A DNA stretch of 64,000 bases, taken from Bradyrhizobium sp. 132. Lineage in GTDB: Bacteria; Pseudomonadota; Alphaproteobacteria; Rhizobiales; Xanthobacteraceae. The notes beneath the pieces were generated by a model. It searched no databases. It was not told where the DNA came from and was given only the letters and a program-made list of their open reading frames with translations. Below are positions 37,796 through 45,672 of this stretch, piece after piece. A program made the position numbers and the translations under genes. The stretch lies in contig NZ_JADPKY010000094.1 of the NCBI RefSeq assembly GCF_023074185.1, positions 62,001 through 126,000 on the forward strand, read 5' to 3'. Position 1 is the stretch's first letter, and each line of letters begins with the position of its first letter.

Positions 37796-39061
37796 ATGTC
37801 GATCAGGAAGCGGACTTGGACAACCACATCCGGCGAAACGCGCGAAGCCTATGTGGTGCAGTATTCGATCCCCGAGCTGGACGTCCGCGGCAAGCGTAAG
37901 CGGGTCATCAAGACGTTCGATCGCAAGAAGGATGCCGACGCGTTCCACGCCCAAGTTCGAGTCGATCTAGGGAAAGGCACGCACGTTCCAGCGTCAAAAA
38001 GCCGAACGGTGGCGGAGGCCGGCCGTAACTGGATTGACGCTTGTGCGGATCTGGAACGCACGACCCGGGATGGGTACGAGCAGCACCTACGCGACCACAT
38101 CAACCCTTACCTCGGCGGCCTGAAGCTGTCCGTGCTGACCATCGGCGTGGTTCGGGACTGGCAAGATCGGCTCCGGAAGGGTGTCACCGCCCCTGGCCAA
38201 TCCGAGGCGTCGCCAAGGTCGGCCGACATGATCAAGCGGGTAACCGGCTCGCTCGGCTCCTTGCTCGCTGACGCCCAAGAGCGTGGCCACGTTGGCCAGA
38301 ATGTCGTCCGCAGCCTCAAAGCGGGCCGGAAGCGCGGCAAGGAGCGTAGAGCCGAACGCCGGGCCAAGGGTAAGTTGAAAATCGGCGTCCACATTCCCAC
38401 CCCGTCAGAAATCGAAGCCCTACTAGGGGCGGCCGATGGTCGGTGGCGGCCATTCCTGCTCGTGGCGATCCGGTGCGGGCTGCGTGCTTCCGAGCTGCGC
38501 GGCCTTCGCTGGCAAGACGTCGATTTGAAAAAGAGCGAACTGCACGTGCATCAGCGCGCCGACGCCTACAACGAGATCGGACGACCCAAATCGGAAGCCG
38601 GCGAGCGCACCGTGCCGATTCTTCCGACCACATTGAAGGTGCTCAAAGAGTGGAAATTGAAATGTCCCCGAGGCGCGGAAGGAACGCAGCACTACGTGTT
38701 TCCGAACGGCACTGGAAAGGTCGAGTCGCACGCCAACATCATCACTCGCGGACTAATACCAACTATGGTCGCCGCGGGTGTGATCGCGCCAGCCTTGGAC
38801 AATGAAGGAAAGGCTGTTCGTGGCGAGGACGGCAAAGCGACGCTCACTGCGAAGTATACCGGCCTGCACGCCCTTCGCCATTTCTTCGCGAGCTGGTGCA
38901 TAAATCGCAAGGTGGACGGCGGTTTAGAACTTCCGCTTAAGGTGGTAAGTGAGCGGCTTGGACACTCGAACATTGCCATCACCGCCGATCTGTACGGCCA
39001 CCTATTTCCGCGAGTCGACGATTCGGCTGAATTGGCTGCAGCGGAGGGCAAGTTTGGTTAG
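37796..39061 (+). CDS. site-specific tyrosine integrase
   Basis: A 421-aa phage-type integrase. An N-terminal AP2-like arm-binding region (QYSIPELDVRGKRKRVIKTF) and a SAM-like core-binding domain (about 70-165) precede the catalytic domain. The catalytic residues visible are Arg230 (CGLRASELRGL), His358 and Arg361 (LHALRHFF), His390 (LGHSNI) and Tyr400 (ADLYGHLF). ATG 37796 is preferred over an upstream in-frame ATG inside the arm-site region. It sits beside attL and must have inserted the element into tRNA-Gln. Confidence 0.95.
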   Translation: MSIRKRTWTTTSGETREAYVVQYSIPELDVRGKRKRVIKTFDRKKDADAFHAQVRVDLGKGTHVPASKSRTVAEAGRNWIDACADLERTTRDGYEQHLRDHINPYLGGLKLSVLTIGVVRDWQDRLRKGVTAPGQSEASPRSADMIKRVTGSLGSLLADAQERGHVGQNVVRSLKAGRKRGKERRAERRAKGKLKIGVHIPTPSEIEALLGAADGRWRPFLLVAIRCGLRASELRGLRWQDVDLKKSELHVHQRADAYNEIGRPKSEAGERTVPILPTTLKVLKEWKLKCPRGAEGTQHYVFPNGTGKVESHANIITRGLIPTMVAAGVIAPALDNEGKAVRGEDGKATLTAKYTGLHALRHFFASWCINRKVDGGLELPLKVVSERLGHSNIAITADLYGHLFPRVDDSAELAAAEGKFG

Positions 39062-39235
39062 GTAACGTTTGATTAAGCTTTAGCGCACAATACTGGATAC
39101 ACGTACTCTCTACGGGGCCTGCGGCGGGATGCCGAAGGTCCTTTACGACAGCGGGATGCTGCCGGGAGCTTGAAGCCACACCGTGGCTCGCTTTCGGCCT
39201 TAGTGCCCGCACGCGAGCCTCTGCGGAGTCTCGCT

Positions 39236-39463
39236 GTGAAAGTCCAAACTTCAAAACCCATCGCAAATCCCGACGAGTTCGTTTGGGGTGCCGTTGATAT
39301 CGGCAAATACCTTGGTCGCTCCAAAGAAGCGACTTGGTTCATGCTCGAGCAAGACCGCGTACCTGGCGCAAAGAAGATCGCCGGCCGTTGGGGCATGCAT
39401 GTTCCCACCTTCCTCGCCAGCTTCCAAGCCAGTAGCGCGCCGCGCGCAAGCGCCGCCGCCTAA
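39236..39463 (+). CDS. excisionase-like HTH protein (75 aa), paralogue A
   Basis: A 75-aa protein with VWGAVDIGKYLGRSKEATWF, a MerR/excisionase-like helix-turn-helix, and VPGAKKIAGRWGMHVPTF, the usual wing of AlpA/Xis-type binders. GTG 39236 is chosen with a weak GGAG upstream. A second protein in the island (44903-45085) repeats the same motif. The position behind the integrase fits a recombination directionality factor or an element regulator. Confidence 0.65.
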   Translation: MKVQTSKPIANPDEFVWGAVDIGKYLGRSKEATWFMLEQDRVPGAKKIAGRWGMHVPTFLASFQASSAPRASAAA

Positions 39464-39507
39464 TCGCGAGCCAAGGCAACCCCTCACAACGCTCAAGGAC
39501 CAACACA

Positions 39508-39702
39508 ATGCCCAAGGTCGTCATTCCCGCTACCCCGCTCGTTGAGTCGGACGGCTCGTTCGGTCACCACGTCGACTCGCGCGGTCAGCACCGAATGGAG
39601 TCAGACGGCTCGTTCGGCCAGCAGAAGTCGTCGCCGCCCTTTCCCATGTCGAGCACCGTCAACGGCGTGACTATCGTCATGCCGCCCGACGAGCGGAAGT
39701 AA
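39508..39702 (+). CDS. hypothetical protein (64 aa)
   Basis: A 64-aa protein with an internal duplication: VESDGSFGHH and MESDGSFGQQ are separated by 17 residues, with a hydrophobic ending NGVTIVMPPDERK. No domain is recognised. It lies between the HTH gene and the 245-aa gene in the same direction, with short gaps. Confidence 0.5.
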   Translation: MPKVVIPATPLVESDGSFGHHVDSRGQHRMESDGSFGQQKSSPPFPMSSTVNGVTIVMPPDERK

Positions 39703-39738
39703 TTCCGGCACCGATCCGCTTCAAAGAGGAAATCTCAA

Positions 39739-40476
39739 GTGTCCAAGTTTATCGCCGACTTCATCAACCAGCTCAACGTCAACCGCCCTGTGCAAAAGCA
39801 GATCGGCGAGATCATGCGGATCCAGCTTGGGATCAAGAACAGCGCGAAGGAAAAGGCCGCCGGCGCCGAGAAGTCCCCGCGATGGGAACACCTCAACGAG
39901 ATGGGACGAAAGGCCGCGAAGCGCGAGGAGATCGGCAGTTATGTCGCCAGCAACGCCCAAGCTCGGGTAGCGCTGCGAAAACTGCGTGCCGACATTAAAT
40001 CGTCCCTGCCGAAACTGCCGGCGCGCGAAAAGGACGACTTGGCGGGCTTCCTGCAGGATCAGGAATATCGTGCGTATGTCCGCGGGCTTCCGCAAGAGCA
40101 GCGCGACCTCGCGCAGCGGCTGCATCCGGACATTGCGGCCGCCGTTGCCAGGGCGCCGGCCGTCGTGAGCAACGTTCCCGAGAGCGTCCACAACGAACTC
40201 GTTAACGACATGCTCAGGCAAACGCACGGCACCGAACTGGCCAAGATTGCGGCCGATGTCGCAGCCATGGAGATGGCCGACGAACTCATTCGGCAAGCCG
40301 ACAAGGAAATCAGGGTGGCCGGCGACGTCGCACACCCGACCGATTTCCGCGTGTGGGCGAAACCGTTGGTCGACCCACTGCTGACCGAATCCGGCGCAGA
40401 TTTCGACGAGCTGTACCGGCGCCAGGAGCCGGAGGCGCTGAACGTGCTCGGCTCGCTCGCGTCCGCGGCTGAGTGA
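39739..40476 (+). CDS. hypothetical island protein (245 aa)
   Basis: A 245-aa soluble, mostly helical, charged protein (REKDDLAGFLQDQEYRAYVR; RQTHGTELAKIAADVAAMEM). No known domain is recognised. The GTG start has AGAGGAAA about 9 bases upstream. The length and helical, Ala/Glu/Arg-rich composition would suit a scaffold-like or DNA-associated element protein, but this is speculation. The same frame continues past the stop with coding-like sequence. Confidence 0.65.
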   Translation: MSKFIADFINQLNVNRPVQKQIGEIMRIQLGIKNSAKEKAAGAEKSPRWEHLNEMGRKAAKREEIGSYVASNAQARVALRKLRADIKSSLPKLPAREKDDLAGFLQDQEYRAYVRGLPQEQRDLAQRLHPDIAAAVARAPAVVSNVPESVHNELVNDMLRQTHGTELAKIAADVAAMEMADELIRQADKEIRVAGDVAHPTDFRVWAKPLVDPLLTESGADFDELYRRQEPEALNVLGSLASAAE

Positions 40477-40756
40477 TCGACGCTCAAAGGGGGCGACGGT
40501 GATCCCGTCGGGGCGGTGCGCTGGCAGCCGCTCAAGCCTGGACTTTCGCAGGTGCAGCGGCAGATCGCGAAGGTCGTCGCCACCGAAAGCGAGGATGTCC
40601 TAAGTTCGCCTATAGCGTTGTGGCTCAGAGTTACGTGCGAAAAATCCGGCCGGAGTGCAAAAATGTAGAATGGCTCATCAGCCGGTATGGCGTGCTGCCG
40701 GAACGTCCGCTGCGGGATCGCGTTACAGCGATAGAGGCGATGGATCTCCGTCCAGT
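40477..40756 (+). other. decayed coding region downstream of the 245-aa gene
   Basis: About 280 bases. Directly after the stop the same frame reads GAVRWQPLKPGLSQVQRQIA and KVVATESEDVL, then an adjacent frame reads KFAYSVVAQSYVRKIRPECK and ends in TAA near 40760. Together these look like one frameshifted gene fragment. No start codon with a ribosome site is seen. Confidence 0.3.
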
Positions 40757-41476
40757 CTAACTTCTCTCCTTGACAATGAGAGGATACTGCTGCCCAAACC
40801 GCAGGTCGAATTCTTGCACGTGGCCTAAAACCGGCGGATCAAATGATAGCCCTTGAGGGTCTTCCAATCCTTGGTCCTTAGCGTTGGCCAAAATCTTGAT
40901 GTTGTCGGTTCGTATCGACGGCGACCATTCCGAATAAAATCCCGACACGCCTTTCAGGCGAAGCTCTGCACTAGTCGGTCTTGGAAACTTTACGAAGCCC
41001 ATGAGGTGATCAAATTTTTCAGCCGATAGATGCACGTAGATTTGGACACTATCTTCTTGCGTTTGGCGTTCGAAGTCCCATTCAGATTCGTAGCGGATAG
41101 TGCCCCATAGCCGGCATCGATCCTGCCCGTCGGTCGCCTGGTAAACGAACAATCCAAATTCCGGTATTCCACGTTGTGTGCCGAACATAGAGTAGAAGCC
41201 AGACTGCCTCGCCTCGACCGACGGCCGTAGCTTGCCATAAATATACTCTGAGATTTCAGCCTTGCTGGTTTCCGCTTCTCCATTTTCAGTGCTGATGCGG
41301 AGGTTGCAGGTCGGGATTAATTCGATCGCTTCGAAGCTCAAGCCCCACGCCCAGGGGATATGATCGCCACCGATCTGCTTTCCCCGTGGGTCGAACTCCT
41401 TGATGGACCAGGAATAGAGATTCTTGTGCTCTCTGTCGGTGCTCAGAACGACACGGTTGTCGACGCGATATTCCAT
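40757..41476 (-). CDS. hypothetical island protein (239 aa), possible cargo
   Basis: A 239-aa soluble protein, AT-richer than its neighbours, with beta-rich sequence (NRVVLSTDREHKNLYSWSIK; LWGTIRYESEWDFERQ). I recognise no domain. It has a strong GGGGGATGAGGA ribosome site immediately before the ATG. A 35-base perfect hairpin abuts that site, and the upstream ORF's stop overlaps it. As a base-composition outlier in a mobile element it is a candidate defence or accessory gene. Confidence 0.65.
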   Translation of the reverse strand: MEYRVDNRVVLSTDREHKNLYSWSIKEFDPRGKQIGGDHIPWAWGLSFEAIELIPTCNLRISTENGEAETSKAEISEYIYGKLRPSVEARQSGFYSMFGTQRGIPEFGLFVYQATDGQDRCRLWGTIRYESEWDFERQTQEDSVQIYVHLSAEKFDHLMGFVKFPRPTSAELRLKGVSGFYSEWSPSIRTDNIKILANAKDQGLEDPQGLSFDPPVLGHVQEFDLRFGQQYPLIVKERS

Positions 41477-41479
41477 TCC

Positions 41480-41695
41480 TCATCCCCCAACTTCCCTCGC
41501 GCAATCTATGCGCGAGGGAAGTTCCTGGGCAAGGCTGAATAGCGAGTAACCTTCGTCTACGAAGTCCACGAAAGGGTGCTCTGAAATCAATACGGCGGCA
41601 TGCCCTTGCTGCCAGCAGTCGCCAAGCAGAGTTCGTACGCCATACGCATCGGTAAAAAGATAGACGTTTAGCGGTATTTTGCGACTCGGGAACAA
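41480..41695 (-). CDS. hypothetical protein (71 aa or longer)
   Basis: This frame reads PLNVYLFTDAYGVRTLLGDC, then VLISEHPFVDFVDEGYSLFS, which looks like genuine coding sequence. Only a TTG at 41695 serves as start, while the frame stays open and coding-like up to 41768 (KVFATLLRDTARSWKGTPSD), so the true start or an N-terminal frameshift is unresolved. Its stop lies within the ribosome site of the 239-aa gene, implying coupling. Confidence 0.4.
   Translation of the reverse strand: MFPSRKIPLNVYLFTDAYGVRTLLGDCWQQGHAAVLISEHPFVDFVDEGYSLFSLAQELPSRIDCAREVGG
41489..41523. repeat. perfect 15-bp inverted repeat (hairpin)
   Basis: Arms AACTTCCCTCGCGCA (41489-41503) and TGCGCGAGGGAAGTT (41509-41523) are perfectly complementary with a 5-base ATCTA loop. 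It is the strongest hairpin seen in the window. It lies at the end of the 71-aa frame and directly abuts the ribosome site of the 239-aa gene on the minus strand. No T-run follows on either strand. Confidence 0.85.
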
Positions 41696-41821
41696 CTGGC
41701 AATCCGAGGGCGTTCCCTTCCAGCTCCGGGCTGTGTCTCGGAGCAGCGTAGCGAAGACCTTCCGGCCTCAAAGGATTCATCCTCCTGCGGGGCCGGCTTT
41801 TTGGGCGCCGCCGCGGCGTGG

Positions 41822-42088
41822 CTAACGGGCCTTCGAGGCCGCAAGTTGCGGCGGCTTGCCGCTTTCGAAGTCCGGCCTGACCTCAGCCCCTCGGTTGCCG
41901 CATCCGCCGCAGACGAAATGCGGCTCGATATCAGACAAGCGAACATCGTCGGGCCAGCGATCGGCGCTAAGAGCAACGTTATGACCGCAATGGCAGTAGA
42001 TCAGGACGTGGCGTAAGCCCATCTCGCGCATCTCGCCGAAGGTGATCTTGAGCGGTCGACCCCGGGATTCACTTGGCTTACGTGACAT
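41822..42088 (-). CDS. zinc-ribbon-like hypothetical protein (88 aa)
   Basis: An 88-aa protein with two Cys pairs: YCHCGHN and FVCGGCGNRGAEVRPDF. Between them is the phrase DRWPDDVRLSDIEPHF, which I recall from many small rhizobial proteins of unknown function. ATG 42088 is preferred because AGGAGA lies about 11 bases upstream; an ATG at 42109 is also in frame. It overlaps the stop of the 80-aa gene by 11 bases, so the genes form a compact minus-strand operon. Confidence 0.7.
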   Translation of the reverse strand: MSRKPSESRGRPLKITFGEMREMGLRHVLIYCHCGHNVALSADRWPDDVRLSDIEPHFVCGGCGNRGAEVRPDFESGKPPQLAASKAR

Positions 42089-42320
42089 CCGAACCGGCTT
42101 CTCCTGCATGCCAACCCTTCTCTGTAGGCTGATAACGCTCTCCGTGTTTCATCAGCCAGCCGCCTTCAACCATCTTCTCTGCCAAAGCCTTCGAGCATGC
42201 CGGCTGGTTGCTGCCGGGGTAATACAAGCCGTCTTTGCGCTCGACCATAAAGCCGTAGACGCGCACCAGACGAAGCGTTTTCAGCATGCCGGGAATGAGA
42301 ACTACGGTCGTGCTCGTCAT
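42078..42320 (-). CDS. hypothetical protein (80 aa)
   Basis: An 80-aa protein with a winged-helix-like look: LRLVRVYGFMVERKDGLYYP, then ACSKALAEKMVEGGWLMKHG and RYQPTEKGW. The start is supported by GGAGA 5-9 bases upstream. The long upstream open frame is not coding. It overlaps the zinc-ribbon gene. A small DNA-binding role is conceivable but not shown. Confidence 0.6.
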   Translation of the reverse strand: MTSTTVVLIPGMLKTLRLVRVYGFMVERKDGLYYPGSNQPACSKALAEKMVEGGWLMKHGERYQPTEKGWHAGEAGSDVT

Positions 42321-42435
42321 AGCTCTCCAAATGACGGCACTAACCGAACGTTCCCGGAATCCACTCGGCAAAACCTGCGTCAGATTATCGGCTAGCGGCC
42401 GGAACGCGCTCAAGCTACCGCGCGTCGTAGGGTGA

Positions 42436-42585
42436 CTATGCGTCGTTCTTTGGTCTGGAGTTGAGGAGCGGCAAGGCCGGCAGATCGATCGGCTCGTCTG
42501 GAGGTCGATCAACCCGGTCCGCCTTCCTTCCGCTGAAGAGGAGCCCAATAGAGCCGGCACCCACCAGCAGGGCCCCTGCGATCAT
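42436..42585 (-). CDS. small single-helix membrane protein (49 aa)
   Basis: ATG 42585 reads 49 residues: a hydrophobic N-terminal helix (MIAGALLVGAGSIGLLF), then a basic turn (SGRKADR) and a Pro/Asp-rich tail ending PKNDA. The membrane helix plus positive-inside turn looks genuine, but no strong ribosome site is visible. It lies upstream of the 80-aa gene on the same strand. Confidence 0.4.
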   Translation of the reverse strand: MIAGALLVGAGSIGLLFSGRKADRVDRPPDEPIDLPALPLLNSRPKNDA

Positions 42586-42814
42586 CAACGAGTGTGCCGG
42601 CGGTGCTCAGCAGGTAGCAGCCGGACGCGTTTCATAGCTTTCGATTGCCACAACATCCGCCGGTTCACGCTGGCGGGCCTATCCTTTCATATTAAAGGGC
42701 AGCGTCCTCGATGGACGCACGCACATCTGCAGGACTCGGCGTGTATACGTTGGTTTATCGCCACAGTACTTTCCAATTCTCACCAACTTTGCCGGTCAGC
42801 AAACGAGGGCAAAT

Positions 42815-43054
42815 ATGAGACAAGTAGCATCACGGGGACACATTGTGGCTATCAAGAACATCGTCATTCCTCTGGAAGATGAGTATCTAGAAAAGGCAGC
42901 AAGGGAACGCGGAATCTCTCGCTCCAAGCTTGCACGATTTCTTATGGAGAAGGTTGTGAACGACGAACTCGTTCCTGCGATTCTCGGTGAGGGCGACTTG
43001 TCGAACGTTGAATCTGCCCCCCAAAGGTATCGGCGCTTTCGCAATCGAGCGTAG
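42815..43054 (+). CDS. ribbon-helix-helix-like DNA-binding protein (79 aa)
   Basis: A 79-aa protein with KNIVIPLEDEYLEKAARERG followed by ISRSKLARFLMEKVVND. This is a beta strand then two helices, as in CopG/Arc-type regulators, with the SRSKLAR turn typical of the second helix. ATG 42815 has GAGGG 6-10 bases upstream; GTG 42845 is an alternative. It is divergent from the small minus-strand block and could regulate it. Confidence 0.6.
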   Translation: MRQVASRGHIVAIKNIVIPLEDEYLEKAARERGISRSKLARFLMEKVVNDELVPAILGEGDLSNVESAPQRYRRFRNRA

Positions 43055-43172
43055 GCGGGAGTCATTGGTCCGGCGCCACGGACTGCTAGCGGTCACCTGA
43101 CGGATGAGAGACGGCCCCGGCTTGGCGGCTCATGCAGGGGGACGCCGGGGCCGCTCCGCCAGCTTGGGCGAG

Positions 43173-43481
43173 CTAGCGAGACAGCAAACCGGATGATGAG
43201 GGCTCGGTTCCTAACGGAGTGCCAACAAAATTGGCGCCTCGCACCAGCAGCCGCACATAGGTGCCGCTCTCGTGGAGCTCGAGCCAGCCCTTCTCGATGG
43301 CGCACCTGATGCCGGCGCCGAACTCCGCGCCGCTTCCCTTGAGAGTGTAGAGGAAGGGATAGTTGATCTTCTCAGTGTGGATGCGACCGTCCTGTACCGG
43401 CTGAATGGCAGCCGCAAGTTCGACCAACTTACGCGCGGCGACTTCCGGATCAGCGAAGGGACGTTCTGTCACGAGTTTCAT
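43173..43481 (-). CDS. hypothetical protein (102 aa)
   Basis: A 102-aa soluble protein: ARKLVELAAAIQPVQDGRIH, then PFLYTLKGSGAEFGAGIRCA and IEKGWLELHESGTYVRL. I recall near-identical small proteins in Bradyrhizobium, without function. The pattern of two helices then a GWLELHESGTYVRL hairpin suggests a winged helix. It lies 7 bases downstream of the zinc-ribbon-like gene at 43489-43749. Confidence 0.65.
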   Translation of the reverse strand: MKLVTERPFADPEVAARKLVELAAAIQPVQDGRIHTEKINYPFLYTLKGSGAEFGAGIRCAIEKGWLELHESGTYVRLLVRGANFVGTPLGTEPSSSGLLSR

Positions 43482-43488
43482 TGTGGAA

Positions 43489-43749
43489 TCAAAACCTCAA
43501 CCCCCATGCTTGGCCTGACTTGCCCCGACTGTCATGCCAGTTGGGGACGATATGCACAGATCCTGCGGCGCCGCATGCGGAGCAGACCAGGCGCAAGCCG
43601 ACGCGCGACCACGGCTGATCCTGCGGGAATGTATCGAGCCGCACGTCGGCCCTGCGATGACAGCGGCCGTTCAGGCATTGGATGTTGCAGGTCGCTGGCC
43701 GTCGGCCAGCCATTCCGCAGGGCTGCGGGGAGGATAGTGGCCGGACCAT
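43489..43749 (-). CDS. zinc-ribbon-like hypothetical protein (86 aa, start uncertain)
   Basis: The conserved part reads CNIQCLNGRCHRRADVRLDT, then GLRLVCSACGAAG: four to five cysteines arranged like a treble-clef/zinc ribbon. A start at 43713 (74 aa) is possible in place of 43749. It resembles the other zinc-ribbon protein of the island in layout. Function unknown. Confidence 0.55.
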   Translation of the reverse strand: MVRPLSSPQPCGMAGRRPATCNIQCLNGRCHRRADVRLDTFPQDQPWSRVGLRLVCSACGAAGSVHIVPNWHDSRGKSGQAWGLRF

Positions 43750-43768
43750 TTCGTGTATCGACGAGCGC

Positions 43769-43970
43769 GCATGCCGCCATCAAAGCGGCATCGTAAGCAC
43801 CTCGCAAACTATCGATTGCTAGTAGCTCGGAACGCGCTCGAGCTACCGCTTGTCGTAGGTGGGTCGGACAGAACGAGGCATGCCGCCATCAAAGCGCCAT
43901 CGTAAATACCTCGCACATCGATTCCTAGTAGGTCCAAGCGCCCGCGAGCTACTGCGCGTCGTGGGTGGGA
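43769..43970. repeat. two tandem ~109-bp direct repeats
   Basis: GCATGCCGCCATCAAAGCG begins a unit at 43769 and again at 43878, with matching order through CATCGTAA, ACCTCGCA, CGATT and GAGCTAC to GTGGG. A shorter related piece (GGAACGCGCTC to GTCGTAGGGT) sits at about 42410-42433. On the minus strand both units can read YD(A/G)ALMAAC, so they may be fragments of a small duplicated gene; a 79-aa ORF (43809-44048) covers the second. Confidence 0.7.
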
Positions 43971-44086
43971 AAGTGCTGCTTCCTTGAGGCCCGCTCTTAT
44001 GCTGGCAATTTCCATAAATCCGAGATTAATCTGACGTGGGACCTGCAATGTGGTTCCATGGAATGAAAATAGGGGCTTGCATCACC

Positions 44087-44302
44087 ATGTTCGACACGAT
44101 CCATTCTAACTATCCCGCGTTTATTGCGCTGCGCACTCTCGGCGACCTCGACAAGTATGAGGCCGCGCTCGATAAATTCGCGGACGGCGGAAGCCGCGTT
44201 CAATTGATGACGTCTCTGATTGGGCTTGGTATTCCGGCGAATCAGATTCGCGTCCTGGCGAGCTATCCCGGCCGAGCGTTGCCGGCGATATGCGCGGAGT
44301 GA
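44087..44302 (+). CDS. hypothetical protein (71 aa)
   Basis: A 71-aa protein: NYPAFIALRTLGDLDKYEAA, then QLMTSLIGLGIPANQIRVLA. The second half looks like a compact helical DNA-binding motif, but no family is recognised. ATG 44087 is one option; the frame is open from ATG 44036, giving 88 aa. Confidence 0.45.
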   Translation: MFDTIHSNYPAFIALRTLGDLDKYEAALDKFADGGSRVQLMTSLIGLGIPANQIRVLASYPGRALPAICAE

Positions 44303-44336
44303 GCGTCCCTTGCCGGGCGACGACGCTACTCTTACG

Positions 44337-44681
44337 ATGTCCACAATGGTCCCGATCAAGAAACCAACCGACTGCCACGACTGTGGGCGTTCTGTCTCAA
44401 CGAACGCTGCGGCATGCCCAAATTGCGGGTCGCGGCACCCCTTTGGACCTCCGGCGCTTGGCCGAAAGCGAAAACCGATTCACAACGTCGAAGCGCGCAA
44501 CGACCGCAACATGATCGTTATTGCAGGGACGCTCGGCGCGCTGGGCGCTTCATACGGGTTCGCGACAAGTTCCGGACCTTGGTCAGCAACAATGCTAATG
44601 GTGGCATACGGCACCGTCGGCATTTTAGTCGGCGTACCGGTTGCGGCGCTCTTCAACATTACTCGCCGGCTCTGGTCGTAA
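44337..44681 (+). CDS. zinc-ribbon plus two-helix membrane protein (114 aa)
   Basis: A 114-aa protein with an N-terminal zinc ribbon (CHDCGRSVSTNAAACPNCGS, about residues 13-32) and two hydrophobic helices at the C-terminus (IVIAGTLGALGASYGF and MVAYGTVGILVGVPVAAL). Zinc-ribbon membrane proteins of this layout are common and mostly uncharacterised. It stands alone between hypothetical genes of the island. Confidence 0.6.
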   Translation: MSTMVPIKKPTDCHDCGRSVSTNAAACPNCGSRHPFGPPALGRKRKPIHNVEARNDRNMIVIAGTLGALGASYGFATSSGPWSATMLMVAYGTVGILVGVPVAALFNITRRLWS

Positions 44682-44902
44682 GCGCGGCCTGTACGCGCCG
44701 TTAAGTCGACCTTTACTTAGAGCGTTGTAGAATTCCGCCGTTTCCAGACGAATAACGGGACCGTTGCCGGGACGGCAATAGGAGGCGGGACGCCTTAACG
44801 GGTCTGTGAAAGTCGAAGCGCGGGATGCGCGGGAGCGATCAGCACAAATCTGTGCTCGCCCAAGCATCCAAGCAAAGCGAGCACTCAATCGGAGTCTCGC
44901 AG

Positions 44903-45085
44903 ATGCATAGCAATCAGCCAGAAGTCGTTTGGGGTGCCCGCGCGATCGCCCAGGTGATCGGCAAGGGCGAAAAGGCCACGTTCGCAATGCTCGAACGAGG
45001 GCAACTTGTCGGCGCGCAAAAGGTCGCCGGCCGATGGGCATTCAAGCCGTGCATCTTCTTCTCAATGTTCGAAACTGCCGCCTAA
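44903..45085 (+). CDS. excisionase-like HTH protein (60 aa), paralogue B
   Basis: A 60-aa protein: VVWGARAIAQVIGKGEKATF, then AMLERGQLVGAQKVAGRWAF. It matches the HTH protein at 39236-39463 position by position (VWGA, IA/G, ATF/W, ML, GA.K.AGRW). A single HTH and the short length fit a Xis/AlpA-like factor. Having two such paralogues in one element could separate excision control from transcription control. Confidence 0.6.
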   Translation: MHSNQPEVVWGARAIAQVIGKGEKATFAMLERGQLVGAQKVAGRWAFKPCIFFSMFETAA

Positions 45086-45148
45086 CGCAACGCTCCGCCG
45101 GTCGCGACTGCTGTGAACGCGCGCTCAACCATCAGAGGGAAATTAGAC

Positions 45149-45373
45149 TTGCCCACCGCAAAAATCACATTCGTAAATCAAATTCGAGGGTTCGGATTTC
45201 TGCGCCCCGAATCCGAGCGCGACGCCGATTTGTTTTTTCACGCAAGCAACGTTGTCACCGGCTTCGATTCAATCGAGGTTGGTAATCGCGTCGACTATGA
45301 GATCTTGCATGACGACCGCAAACCAGTCGAGCGCCAAGCGAAAGCTGTCGCCGTACGAGTGATCGGCCGATGA
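45149..45373 (+). CDS. cold-shock domain protein (74 aa)
   Basis: A 74-aa CSD fold: ITFVNQIRGFGFLRPESERD (RNP1-like GFGF), then DLFFHASNVV (RNP2-like FFHASNV). TTG 45149 is preferred because GAGGGA lies 9-14 bases upstream; a GTG at 45113 is in frame without a site. It would bind single-stranded nucleic acid. It overlaps the next gene by ATGA and lies 0.5 kb upstream of the primase-helicase gene, suggesting a helper role in element replication or expression. Confidence 0.75.
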   Translation: MPTAKITFVNQIRGFGFLRPESERDADLFFHASNVVTGFDSIEVGNRVDYEILHDDRKPVERQAKAVAVRVIGR

Positions 45374-45594
45374 GCGAAATCGATCTTGCCATCGGGCAGG
45401 CAGTCGAGTTGCTGCAGGCCCACTGCGAACTCTACCGCAAGCAGATCGTGTGCGAACCGGGCGATTGGAATCGCCGGGCAAAAGAACTCGCCGAGAACCT
45501 GAACTGGTTGATTTTCTGCCGAGAGCAGCGCTTGCCGCGGGCGCCAAAGGTGCCTCCGCCGAAGTATCCCCCGCCGCCGCGTGTGGCGCGCTGA
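45370..45594 (+). CDS. hypothetical protein (74 aa)
   Basis: A 74-aa protein overlapping the cold-shock gene by ATGA. The N-terminal two-thirds are helical (IGQAVELLQAHCELYRKQIV; ELAENLNWLIFCREQ) and the tail is a proline stretch (KVPPPKYPPPP). No family is recognised. Translational coupling and position suggest a partner in the replication block. Confidence 0.55.
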   Translation: MSEIDLAIGQAVELLQAHCELYRKQIVCEPGDWNRRAKELAENLNWLIFCREQRLPRAPKVPPPKYPPPPRVAR

Positions 45595-45672
45595 CAAAAC
45601 GAAAGAGCCCAACGCGTGCCACCGCGCCGGGCTCTGTATTCCTTCACACCGCGATAGGAGCGCGATGCAGTG

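Noticed and set aside
41286..41780. 164-aa minus-strand frame overlapping the 239-aa and 71-aa island genes
   Set aside because: Low-complexity Arg/Pro/Leu sequence; the alternative frames read more protein-like and have the ribosome site.
43769..43970. CRISPR-like array
   Set aside because: Only two 109-bp units with diverged sequence and no short repeat-spacer pattern; no cas genes are nearby.
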